DNA from: an uncultured Lachnospiraceae bacterium
GTDB taxonomy: Bacteria > Bacillota > Clostridia > Lachnospirales > Lachnospiraceae
Assembly: GCA_947652735.1 (NCBI GenBank)
Contig: CANTEG010000003.1
Span: 1-64,000 of the forward strand
Length of the DNA: 64,000 nt
Direction of reading: 5' to 3'
This document shows positions 1 through 8,708 of this stretch, one piece after another (position 1 is the first letter of the stretch; each line of letters starts with the position of its first letter). Below the pieces are notes generated by a model. That model worked only from the letters and a program-made list of their open reading frames with translations. It had not been told where the DNA came from and did no database searches. A program made the position numbers and the translations under genes.

Positions 1-1188
1 CAAATGCAGCATATGACGACAGAGCTTACGGAAACAGAATATGTGGAAGATGTTCTTGCATTTACGGATATTCACACTTTGAATGAGAGGATGAAGGATG
101 TAAATATAATCAGCAAGGAGTTTTTGGCAAAAAACGGACATTGGTGCAGGGCTTATTTTATTCTCGTCAGCAGGGATGACTTAGGAAACCTCAAGCAGGT
201 TATATATGCAATACAGTACATTGATGAGGAAAAACAACGGGAGTTTGATTATCAGAGTGCATTAAAACAGGCACTTGAAAATAAAAATGAAATTTATACG
301 GAAATGCTGCAAATGCAGAGTAGCGGTATTATTGCAATGGGAATTGACAAAAAGGAACTTCTGATGGTCAATAATGCGGCACTAAAACTGTTTGGAGTTG
401 CAGACAGAAGCGAGCTTGATGGGGGAATTGCCGCCCTTACAAGTAAAATTGTGTCAGGAGACAGAAATAAGATTTCGAAAAGTTTTATTGGGCTTACGGA
501 GGTAGGCGAAGAATATACGTGTGAATATACCGTCCCGAACAAGTTAAATGAAAACGGATATACGTGTATTTTGTCACAGTCAAAAGTGGTTGTCATTGCA
601 AATGGTGATAAGATAAATATAACTTCACTGACTGATGTTACAGAAAAGAAGAAAATGGAACAGAAGCTTATCATCCTTTCCCAGACAGACGCGCTTACCA
701 AGATAAACAACAGGGGAAGTGGAGAATACCAGATAGAAGCGATTTTAAAAGGAAATGTCAGCGGCATGTTCTGCCTTTGTGACGTGGATAAATTTAAGTC
801 AGTCAATGACACTTACGGACATACGGTTGGCGATAAGGTGCTAATTGAGATTGCCCACGCTTTAAAGAGAAGCTTTGGCAATGGGGATGTAATCATGAGA
901 CTGGGCGGTGATGAATTTGCTGTTTTTGCTGTAGGTATTTGTGACGAGGCGGAAGGCGGGAAACGCATAGAACAGTTTTTTGATGAGCTTGCCAAAATTT
1001 CCATTCAGGAAATGGAAGGGAAAGGCATTCGTGTAAGCCTTGGAGCTGTCATCCATAAAAAAGAAAACATTGAAACTTTTGACCAGCTCTATCAAAAGGC
1101 GGATGCGGCAATGTATATCTGCAAAAATGACAAAAATAATTATTTCAGTTTTTATAGACAGGCGGGTCAATTGGAAGGTTATAACTGA
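1..1188 (+). CDS. GGDEF diguanylate cyclase (5' end may lie outside window)
   Basis: Likely makes c-di-GMP from two GTP in the cytoplasm. The reading frame is open to base 1, and neither ATG at 4 nor 13 has a visible ribosome binding site, so the N-terminus may be missing. Residues about 100-210 look like a PAS-type sensory domain (counting from the ATG at 4), then a GGDEF domain at about 225-385. The active-site motif RLGGDEF is intact (GGDEF at residues 301-305). The inhibitory I-site RxxD, expected five residues before GGDEF, reads GNGD here, so product inhibition through that site is unlikely. No membrane segment is seen. An EAL protein follows 117 bp downstream under its own promoter, giving a synthesis/degradation pair. 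Family call is firm; the sensed signal is unknown. Confidence 0.9.
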   Translation, partial: QMQHMTTELTETEYVEDVLAFTDIHTLNERMKDVNIISKEFLAKNGHWCRAYFILVSRDDLGNLKQVIYAIQYIDEEKQREFDYQSALKQALENKNEIYTEMLQMQSSGIIAMGIDKKELLMVNNAALKLFGVADRSELDGGIAALTSKIVSGDRNKISKSFIGLTEVGEEYTCEYTVPNKLNENGYTCILSQSKVVVIANGDKINITSLTDVTEKKKMEQKLIILSQTDALTKINNRGSGEYQIEAILKGNVSGMFCLCDVDKFKSVNDTYGHTVGDKVLIEIAHALKRSFGNGDVIMRLGGDEFAVFAVGICDEAEGGKRIEQFFDELAKISIQEMEGKGIRVSLGAVIHKKENIETFDQLYQKADAAMYICKNDKNNYFSFYRQAGQLEGYN

Positions 1189-1241
1189 AGCCATGAAATT
1201 ACGAATTGTTATATAAACAGGTAGAAACCGTGTAAGGACAC

Positions 1242-1270
1242 TTGATTTAAAAGGAAACGTGAATTATAAT
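1242..1270 (+). promoter_or_regulatory. Sigma-A promoter of the EAL gene
   Basis: TTGATT at 1242-1247, 17-bp spacer, TATAAT at 1265-1270. It lies just upstream of the AAAGGAGG-type ribosome binding site region of the EAL gene, so that gene need not depend on read-through from the cyclase. Confidence 0.7.
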
Positions 1271-1305
1271 AAAGGAGGCGTTATAAAAGAAAAAGAGGAA
1301 AAACT

Positions 1306-3219
1306 ATGTCAATACAAATGCAGTGTTGCGGTATTGTTTTAATGCTGCTTTTATTCTATTTTTACATACGTCAGAGACGTATCTCTCTTGATACCCAAAA
1401 GGCATTTTTAAGAGTCTTTTGGGCTACTTTCTTTTGCCTTGTTTTCGATATATTATCAATTTTTGCCATTGATTACCGACATGTGATAGGAAACGGTATT
1501 GCTGAGTTTGTTGCAAAGAGCTATCTTATCACACTTCTTTTGGTAGCTTATAGTGCCCTGACTTACATGTGTGTGGATATCTATGAAACAAGGGAATTAT
1601 ATCGCTGCAAAATGAAAATATATTTTATTTTGCTTGTTATTGGCATAATAGGAACATATGCTGCTCCGATTGAATACCATTATGCCAAGGATGGAGAAAC
1701 AGTGCTTTATACCCACGGACCAAGTGTGATTATAACCTATGGTATGGCAGTGGTCTTTTTTATCGCAACGTTTTATCTGATGAAACGAAAAAAAGAAAAA
1801 ATCAACCCGCGGCGGCGTGAGGCAGTGTGCATTTGGCTGATTGTCTGGGTAGTCACAGCACAAATTCAATTTATATACACGAGTCTTCTTATGGTGGGCT
1901 ACGCAGGAGCAATCGGAATCATGGTTTTATATCTTAAGCTCGAAAATCCGGAGACAAATCTTGACAGACAAACGGGAATGTTTAATGGTGGTGCACTTCA
2001 CCAATATACGCGGCAGATGTTTGCAAAGAAACAGGACTTTGCCGTGGTTGGAATTTTCTTTGAGGATATTGCATACCAAAATATACAATCAGAAAAAAGA
2101 GAAGCAGTCAAAATGGAAATCATAGAGTATTTTTTGAAGGTGCCTGATGCACTTCCATTCAAAAAATCCCAAGGTGAAATTATTATGCTGTTTCATAACG
2201 CTGAGACAGCGAAAAAACAACTGGAAGAAATGCGGCAAAGGTTTACGCTGGGGTGGGAAGGCAGTGATACAAAACAGGTACATCCAAGGTGGTTGTTTCT
2301 TCCCCACGCAAATGTGATAAACCGCACAGAAGATTTTTTTGAGCTTCTGCGGGGTGTAAGGGATGATGAAAAACAATTTTCTGAAAAAGATTTTTGCCTT
2401 GTTAGTGATGAAATGATTGGAAAGCTAAACCGAAAAAACGAAACAGGACAACTGATTATAGATGCTATTAATAATGACAGGGTTGATGTATTTTACCAGC
2501 CGATTTTTTCAACGGATAAACAGCGCATTACATCGGCTGAGGCACTTGTCCGTATATGGGATGGTGATGGAAATTTGGTTATGCCGGGCTCATTTATAGA
2601 TATAGCCGAGGAAAGCGGAATGATACTGCGACTGGGAGAAATTGTGTTTGAAAAGGTGTGCAGCTTTATTAAACAAAATTCTTTAGAACGTTATGGGCTG
2701 CATTACATAGAAGTTAATCTTTCCGTTGTTCAATGTGCATATGATTATCTTGCAGCGGATTATATAAAAATAATGGACAAATATGGAGTTGACCCTAAAT
2801 TTATCAATTTGGAAATTACGGAGTCAGCCTCAACCAATGCAAAAAAGACATTGCTTGAAAATATGAATGCACTTATGGGATATGGCGTGAGTTTTTCACT
2901 GGATGATTTCGGAACGGGACAGTCAAATCTAAACTATATTGTTGATATGCCTGTTGAAATTGTCAAATTTGACAAAAGTATGACGAATGCATATTTTGAA
3001 AACAGAAAAGCAAAATATGTCATGGATGCAGCTATCCACATGATACATGGGATGGGACTTAAGATTGTGTCTGAGGGTATAGAGACAGAGGAACAATATC
3101 GGGCAATGGAGGATTTGGGAATCAGCCATATACAGGGATATTATTTCTCAAGACCGCTCCCAGAAAAAGAATTTGTTGAATTCTTAAATAGCAGGAACTG
3201 CGTTGAAATATTAGAGTGA
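1306..3219 (+). CDS. Membrane EAL-domain c-di-GMP phosphodiesterase with degenerate GGDEF
   Basis: Expected to hydrolyse c-di-GMP to pGpG. Residues 1-210 hold about six or seven hydrophobic helices, an integral membrane sensor. Residues about 220-360 look like a GGDEF-type fold that has lost its motif (SQGEI stands where GGDEF would be), so it is probably regulatory. The C-terminal EAL domain (about 385-630) keeps the catalytic set: EAL with E412, the Asn of EVNLS, EITES, the double Asp of LDDFGTG, the Lys of VKFDKS, the Glu of SEGIET and the Gln of IQGYYFSRPLP. It is therefore likely active. The partner cyclase is immediately upstream. The input signal is not visible. Confidence 0.9.
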   Translation: MSIQMQCCGIVLMLLLFYFYIRQRRISLDTQKAFLRVFWATFFCLVFDILSIFAIDYRHVIGNGIAEFVAKSYLITLLLVAYSALTYMCVDIYETRELYRCKMKIYFILLVIGIIGTYAAPIEYHYAKDGETVLYTHGPSVIITYGMAVVFFIATFYLMKRKKEKINPRRREAVCIWLIVWVVTAQIQFIYTSLLMVGYAGAIGIMVLYLKLENPETNLDRQTGMFNGGALHQYTRQMFAKKQDFAVVGIFFEDIAYQNIQSEKREAVKMEIIEYFLKVPDALPFKKSQGEIIMLFHNAETAKKQLEEMRQRFTLGWEGSDTKQVHPRWLFLPHANVINRTEDFFELLRGVRDDEKQFSEKDFCLVSDEMIGKLNRKNETGQLIIDAINNDRVDVFYQPIFSTDKQRITSAEALVRIWDGDGNLVMPGSFIDIAEESGMILRLGEIVFEKVCSFIKQNSLERYGLHYIEVNLSVVQCAYDYLAADYIKIMDKYGVDPKFINLEITESASTNAKKTLLENMNALMGYGVSFSLDDFGTGQSNLNYIVDMPVEIVKFDKSMTNAYFENRKAKYVMDAAIHMIHGMGLKIVSEGIETEEQYRAMEDLGISHIQGYYFSRPLPEKEFVEFLNSRNCVEILE

Positions 3220-3292
3220 AAGAAACAGACAAGGTTCGTTTGGAAATGACAGGTTTTAAATGAACTATAGTGAAAGCAGTGGAGGTACACAT

Positions 3293-3751
3293 GTGATTTA
3301 TACTACACTAACAAAGAAAGCGTTAAATATTTGTTACACGGCACATCATGGACAGTTTGATACAGGCGGCGTGCCATATGTGTTTCATCCGTTACATCTA
3401 GCCGAGCAGATGCAGGATGAGGACAGCGTGTGTGCGGCATTGCTTCACGATGTTGTGGAGGACGGTCATGTTGGGCTTGAGACATTAAGGGACGCGGGAT
3501 TTTCCGAGCAGGTTGTGGAAGCGGTCAGACTTCTTACCAGGGATAGGGAGACTGACTATATGGATTACATAAGAGGACTTGCACAAAATGAGTTGGCGGT
3601 AAGGGTTAAGCTTGCTGACCTTGCACACAATATGGACGTGTCGCGGCTTAGTGAAATCAAAGAAAAAGATAGGAAACGCGTGGAAAAATATAAAGAGGCA
3701 GAAAAAATATTAGGAGAACGTTATGGAAAAGAAAGAAATGGTTTATTATAA
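3293..3751 (+). CDS. Small HD-domain hydrolase, MESH1/SAH-like (putative alarmone hydrolase)
   Basis: About 152 residues resembling only the hydrolase domain of RelA/SpoT. Visible metal and catalytic motifs are the early H, FHPLHLA, LLHDVVED and LADLAHNMD, all in the order of the (p)ppGpp 3'-pyrophosphohydrolase family. No synthetase, TGS or ACT domain is present. I chose the GTG at 3293 because GGAGG lies 6-8 bp upstream; an ATG at 3260 in the same frame has no such site. The gene overlaps the following Lrp-family regulator by 29 bp, so the two are translationally linked. Substrate (ppGpp or another nucleotide) is inferred from the family only. Confidence 0.8.
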   Translation: MIYTTLTKKALNICYTAHHGQFDTGGVPYVFHPLHLAEQMQDEDSVCAALLHDVVEDGHVGLETLRDAGFSEQVVEAVRLLTRDRETDYMDYIRGLAQNELAVRVKLADLAHNMDVSRLSEIKEKDRKRVEKYKEAEKILGERYGKERNGLL

Positions 3752-4187
3752 GCTGGATGCCGTGGACGAGCATATACTCACAATGCTACAGGATAATGCA
3801 AGGGTTTCACTTAAGGACATAGCAGAGCAGGTGTTTATGTCCCCTACGGCAGTTGGTGCAAGAATAGATAAAATGCTTCAAGAAGGTGTGCTGGAGGGCT
3901 TCACAACGAGAATAAATCCGGAAGCAATGGGACATTACATAAAAGCATTCATTAATCTTCAGGTTGAGCCTGAGCAGAAAAAAGAATTTTACCCATATAT
4001 AGACAGTGTGATGAATGTGGTAGAATGTAATTGTGTTACGGGGGATTACTCGATGCTGATTGAGGTTAGATTTCCTACTACTACCGAGCTTGACCGTTTT
4101 ATCGGGGAGTTGCAGAAGTTTGGCAAGACAAAAACACAGATTGTATTTTCTACATGTGTAAAACACCGTTGTAAATATTGGAGGTAA
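3723..4187 (+). CDS. Lrp/AsnC-family transcriptional regulator
   Basis: 154 residues: an N-terminal winged helix-turn-helix (about 10-60, with LDAVDEHILTMLQDNAR and the recognition-helix region SPTAVGARIDKM) and a C-terminal RAM ligand-binding domain (about 75-150, with VTGDYSMLIEV). This family senses amino acids and controls their metabolism. The gene overlaps the HD hydrolase upstream and ends at a terminator directly before the gdhA promoter. An amino-acid-responsive regulator beside glutamate dehydrogenase suggests control of nitrogen metabolism, but this is inference from position only. Confidence 0.9.
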   Translation: MEKKEMVYYKLDAVDEHILTMLQDNARVSLKDIAEQVFMSPTAVGARIDKMLQEGVLEGFTTRINPEAMGHYIKAFINLQVEPEQKKEFYPYIDSVMNVVECNCVTGDYSMLIEVRFPTTTELDRFIGELQKFGKTKTQIVFSTCVKHRCKYWR

Positions 4188-4225
4188 GAAATGAAGTTTT
4201 GCCTTGCAAAAATATGTAATATGTC

Positions 4226-4262
4226 AAAAAACTTGTTTTTTTAAACTAAAAACAAGTTTTTT
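4226..4262 (+). terminator. AT-rich hairpin terminator after the Lrp-family gene
   Basis: A perfect 15-bp inverted repeat (AAAAAACTTGTTTTT at 4226-4240 against 4248-4262) with a 7-nt loop and its own T-run. The -35 box of the gdhA promoter starts two bases further on, so it cleanly separates the two units. It would work in both directions. Confidence 0.75.
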
Positions 4263-4263
4263 C

Positions 4264-4292
4264 TTTACAATCAAAAGTTGCTGTAATATAAT
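4264..4292 (+). promoter_or_regulatory. Sigma-A promoter of gdhA
   Basis: TTTACA at 4264-4269, 17-bp spacer, TATAAT at 4287-4292, followed by a roughly 50-nt untranslated leader before the gdhA ribosome binding site. Confidence 0.75.
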
Positions 4293-4316
4293 CTTCACAT
4301 CGGTTTCCTTTTTTGA

Positions 4317-5681
<1,365 letters not shown>

Positions 5682-5710
5682 TCACAGGTTTCTGATGTAA
5701 TATAAAAAGG

Positions 5711-5749
5711 AAAAGTCCTGTAAACATAGTGTTTATGGGACTTTTTTTG
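5711..5749 (+). terminator. Terminator of gdhA
   Basis: Stem AAAAGTCC (5711-5718) with GGACTTTT (5738-5745), extended by an inner TAAACA/TGTTTA pairing, then a T-rich tail. Confidence 0.85.
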
Positions 5750-5752
5750 TTT

Positions 5753-5868
5753 TATAGGAAAGTTCTCCAGACTTTCCTATAAGGCAGGATTAAAAATCCT
5801 GCTAGGATTCGCCCAAAGTGCCATAAAAGTAGTGGCAGCATAAAGAGCGGTGAAAGCACTTTGTTCTA
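5753..5868 (+). repeat. Dispersed palindromic intergenic element, diverged copy
   Basis: Directly after the gdhA terminator. It begins with a perfect 10-bp hairpin (ATAGGAAAGT/ACTTTCCTAT), continues with GCAGGATT...ATCCTGC and CTAGGATTCG, and ends in GCACTTTGTTCTA. The same order (ATAGGAAA hairpin, GCTAAGATTCG-like core, GCACTTTGTTCT end) occurs at 42472-42640 and, partly, at 51371-51442. Between this element and the next promoter at 6007 I see no gene. Confidence 0.65.
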
Positions 5869-6006
5869 CGAAAGGACAACGGAGTTGTCAGAATATGTAT
5901 GAAATAGTAAAATCTTATTGAAAATGCAAGAAATATCAACAATTCAGGCATAATAATTCGTATATTTACATGGTATATTGGTGTGCTTTAAACCTTAATG
6001 CCGCAT

Positions 6007-6035
6007 TTGACTGGGAAATTATAAAATGTTATGAT
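6007..6035 (+). promoter_or_regulatory. Sigma-A promoter of the BMP-domain gene
   Basis: TTGACT at 6007-6012, 17-bp spacer, TATGAT at 6030-6035, about 50 bp upstream of the start codon at 6090. Confidence 0.7.
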
Positions 6036-6089
6036 ACAAAATATGATGACAAATAATTGAGTTTACTTCCTACGGGGAAAGGAGAATAT

Positions 6090-8045
6090 ATGTCATATGT
6101 TGAATATGAAAAGGCACAAAAATTAGGAATAAAAGCCTTTAAAAATGCAATAGCAAAGGGAGAGTCTGAATACCTGCCTGTGCTTGATGAAATACTTGAG
6201 GACGTTGAAATACAAAGTGAAGTAAATCTTGGACTTGTGGATATTCCTCTCGACAGGGTTGTGGGAACAAGCAACATGGGTAGAACCTATGCATTTGCCA
6301 ATAACTTTATGCCGATTCTTGACTACAAAACGGAGTTTGGTGCAAAGTGGTCCTCCCTTTGTGACAGTCAGGTTGAGGAAGGAATACGTGACCCGATTAA
6401 GGTTTATGAATATATGAACTACTTCTATGTAGTGGAGGGGAATAAAAGGGTTTCTGTATTAAAATATTTTGAAGCGGTAACAATTCCTGCAATGGTTACA
6501 CGAAAAATACCTAAGAAGACAGACGATTTGCAGGTTAAAATATATTATGAATTCATGGATTTCTATAAAATCACGGGAATCAATTATCTGTGGTTTTCCC
6601 AGGAGGGTTGTTTTCAAAGGATGCTTGAACTTACATCCTCGGACGTGGAAGCTGAATGGGATGAGGATCAGGTCAAGGATTTTGGCTCGGCACACCACAA
6701 TTTCTGTCAGGCACTGAAGACGAAAAAAGGAGCTAAGCTGCCAATAACAAGCGGTGATGCATTTTTGATATTTATAGACTTATATGGATATGATGAAGTC
6801 AAAAATCTCACGGAAGCCGAAATGAAAGAAAAAATAAATCTTCTTTGGGATGAGTTTCTCATAGAATCAAAGGGCAGGGAAGTAAAGCTTGCAATGGAGC
6901 CGTCAAAAAAAGGCAAAAAGAAGCTGACGGATTACTTCTCAAGCTCATCGCCAAAGAAAGTTATGGTGGCGTTTGTATTTGACAAAAATCCGGATGAATC
7001 AGATTGGCTTTATGGTCATGAATTGGGAAGAATCTATCTGGAGGAAAACTGCAAAGACCGAATCAAAACTGTTAAGGTGCATAACCTGAATTCAGAGGCG
7101 GATGCCGTGATTGCCATGGAGGATTTGATTCTCATGGGTGTGAAGATTATTTTCACAACCTCATCAAAGCAGGTTAAGGCAAGCCTTAAGGTTGCAGTGA
7201 ATCACCCTGATGTCAGTATATTGAACTGCTCACTGAATACGTCGCACAAAATTATAAGCACCTACTATGCAAGGCTCTATGAGGTTAAATTCCTTGCGGG
7301 AATGATTGCGGGAGCTTTGACCAAAAACGGAAAGATAGGATATATAGCGGACTATCCTATTATAGGAATGCCTGCAAATATAAATGCATTTGCACTGGGT
7401 GCAAAAATGGTAAACCCTTATGCAACGGTCTACTTGGAATGGACGACAGTTAAGGGTGTATCAATTGAAAGTGTGTTGGAAAAATTTAGAGAGCGGAATA
7501 TTGAGTATGTCTCTGATCAGCTTATGTTCCGTCCGGAAGTAAACAACAGACGGTTTGGACTGTACAGTATAGTCGGTGACAAGATAGAAAATCTTGCCAT
7601 GCCTGTATATTTATGGGGCGCATTTTACGAAAAACTCGTAGATTCTATTATCAGTGGTGCGTTAAATGAGGAAACCTCCAATATTGATGAGGCACTAAAT
7701 TACTGGTGGGGGCTGTCGTCAGGTGTTGTTGACCTGATATGTTCTGAGAAGATACCTGAGGGAACAAAGAAGCTTGTTGAAATTATGAAAGAACTCATAA
7801 TGGAGAATAAAATAAGTCCGTTTCAGGGAAACATTACCTCAAAGACTGGTGAGAAAAAAAATGACGGTAGCGAAGAAATGCTTCCTGAGAACATTATGCT
7901 TATGAATTGGCTCGTAGACAACATTGAAGGAGAAATACCAGAGAAAGAGGAGCTTAAGGACGAGGCAAAACGAATCGTTGAGCTTAAGGGTGTTGCAGAG
8001 AGCACGGAAGATGCAGAAAATGCAATATCAAATGAGGAGAAGTAG
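6090..8045 (+). CDS. Cytosolic BMP-domain (nucleoside-binding lipoprotein-like) protein with ParB-like N-terminal region
   Basis: 651 residues from the ATG at 6090, chosen because GGAAAGGAG lies directly upstream; a TTG at 6057 has no such site. Residues about 20-130 contain DRVVGTSNMGR and DPIKVYEYMNYFYVVEGNKR, recalling the ParB/Srx fold with its xGNKR element. Residues about 288-560 match the BMP family of periplasmic-binding proteins (KKVMVAFVFDKNP, YEVKFLAGMIAGALTK, GKIGYIADYPI). Unlike transport BMP proteins it has no signal peptide or lipobox, so it should act inside the cell. No permease or ATPase is adjacent; the next gene, 3 bp downstream, is a metallophosphoesterase, probably co-transcribed. 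Function is unknown; intracellular ligand sensing is inference. Confidence 0.7.
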   Translation: MSYVEYEKAQKLGIKAFKNAIAKGESEYLPVLDEILEDVEIQSEVNLGLVDIPLDRVVGTSNMGRTYAFANNFMPILDYKTEFGAKWSSLCDSQVEEGIRDPIKVYEYMNYFYVVEGNKRVSVLKYFEAVTIPAMVTRKIPKKTDDLQVKIYYEFMDFYKITGINYLWFSQEGCFQRMLELTSSDVEAEWDEDQVKDFGSAHHNFCQALKTKKGAKLPITSGDAFLIFIDLYGYDEVKNLTEAEMKEKINLLWDEFLIESKGREVKLAMEPSKKGKKKLTDYFSSSSPKKVMVAFVFDKNPDESDWLYGHELGRIYLEENCKDRIKTVKVHNLNSEADAVIAMEDLILMGVKIIFTTSSKQVKASLKVAVNHPDVSILNCSLNTSHKIISTYYARLYEVKFLAGMIAGALTKNGKIGYIADYPIIGMPANINAFALGAKMVNPYATVYLEWTTVKGVSIESVLEKFRERNIEYVSDQLMFRPEVNNRRFGLYSIVGDKIENLAMPVYLWGAFYEKLVDSIISGALNEETSNIDEALNYWWGLSSGVVDLICSEKIPEGTKKLVEIMKELIMENKISPFQGNITSKTGEKKNDGSEEMLPENIMLMNWLVDNIEGEIPEKEELKDEAKRIVELKGVAESTEDAENAISNEEK

Positions 8046-8048
8046 CAA

Positions 8049-8639
8049 ATGAGAATTCTGTTATTGGCAGATGAAGAGTCCAGATATTATTGGGATTTTT
8101 TTGATAAGAAAAAGCTTGAAGATATAGATCTCATTATATCGTGTGGCGATTTGGCACCACAGTTTTTATCATTTCTTGCAACATTTTCCAAGGTTCCGAT
8201 ATTGTATGTAAAGGGTAACCATGATTACTGTTATGATGAGACACCACCGGATGGATGCATCTGCATTGATGACGATATATATGTGCATGATGGACTGAAA
8301 ATAATGGGGCTTGGAGGATGTATGAGCTACAATTACGGACCGCTCCAGTTCACCGAGGCAGAAATGAAAAAGAGAGCAAGAAAGCTTAGGCGAAAGGCGA
8401 AAAGACTGGGTGGGGTTGACGTACTAATTACACATTCGCCTGCATACAGGTTAAATGACGGAAAAGACCTGCCTCATACGGGCTTTCAGGTGTTTCTTGA
8501 TTTGATGGATGAGTATAAACCACAGCTTTTTGCCCATGGTCATGTACACATAAATTATGGCAGGGATTTTAAGAGAGAATCCATGTATAACGGCACTAAG
8601 GTTATAAATGCATTTGAAAAATATATTGTGGAAATATAA
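8049..8639 (+). CDS. Calcineurin-like metallophosphoesterase
   Basis: 196 residues with the family blocks GDLAP, GNHDY, the His of ITHSP, and GHVH near the C-terminus. The first metal-ligand block, usually DxH, reads DEE (residues 8-10), so a metal ligand is altered, though Glu may substitute. It starts 3 bp after the BMP-domain gene and is probably its operon partner. It resembles YfcE/YmdB-like phosphodiesterases in size, but the substrate cannot be told. Confidence 0.85.
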   Translation: MRILLLADEESRYYWDFFDKKKLEDIDLIISCGDLAPQFLSFLATFSKVPILYVKGNHDYCYDETPPDGCICIDDDIYVHDGLKIMGLGGCMSYNYGPLQFTEAEMKKRARKLRRKAKRLGGVDVLITHSPAYRLNDGKDLPHTGFQVFLDLMDEYKPQLFAHGHVHINYGRDFKRESMYNGTKVINAFEKYIVEI

Positions 8640-8644
8640 AGAAG

Positions 8645-8673
8645 TTGTGTATAAGCACATGTTTTGGTATAAT
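8645..8673 (+). promoter_or_regulatory. Sigma-A promoter of the Ser/Thr kinase gene
   Basis: TTGTGT at 8645-8650, 17-bp spacer, TATAAT at 8668-8673, 35 bp upstream of the kinase start. Confidence 0.7.
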
Positions 8674-8708
8674 TATTAACATCTTTTGTTTTAAGTAGGA
8701 GGAACCAT

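Noticed and set aside
294-812. 172-codon minus-strand frame opposite the GGDEF gene
   Set aside because: Ser/Pro/Ile-rich translation typical of an antisense shadow, opposite conserved GGDEF-protein sequence.
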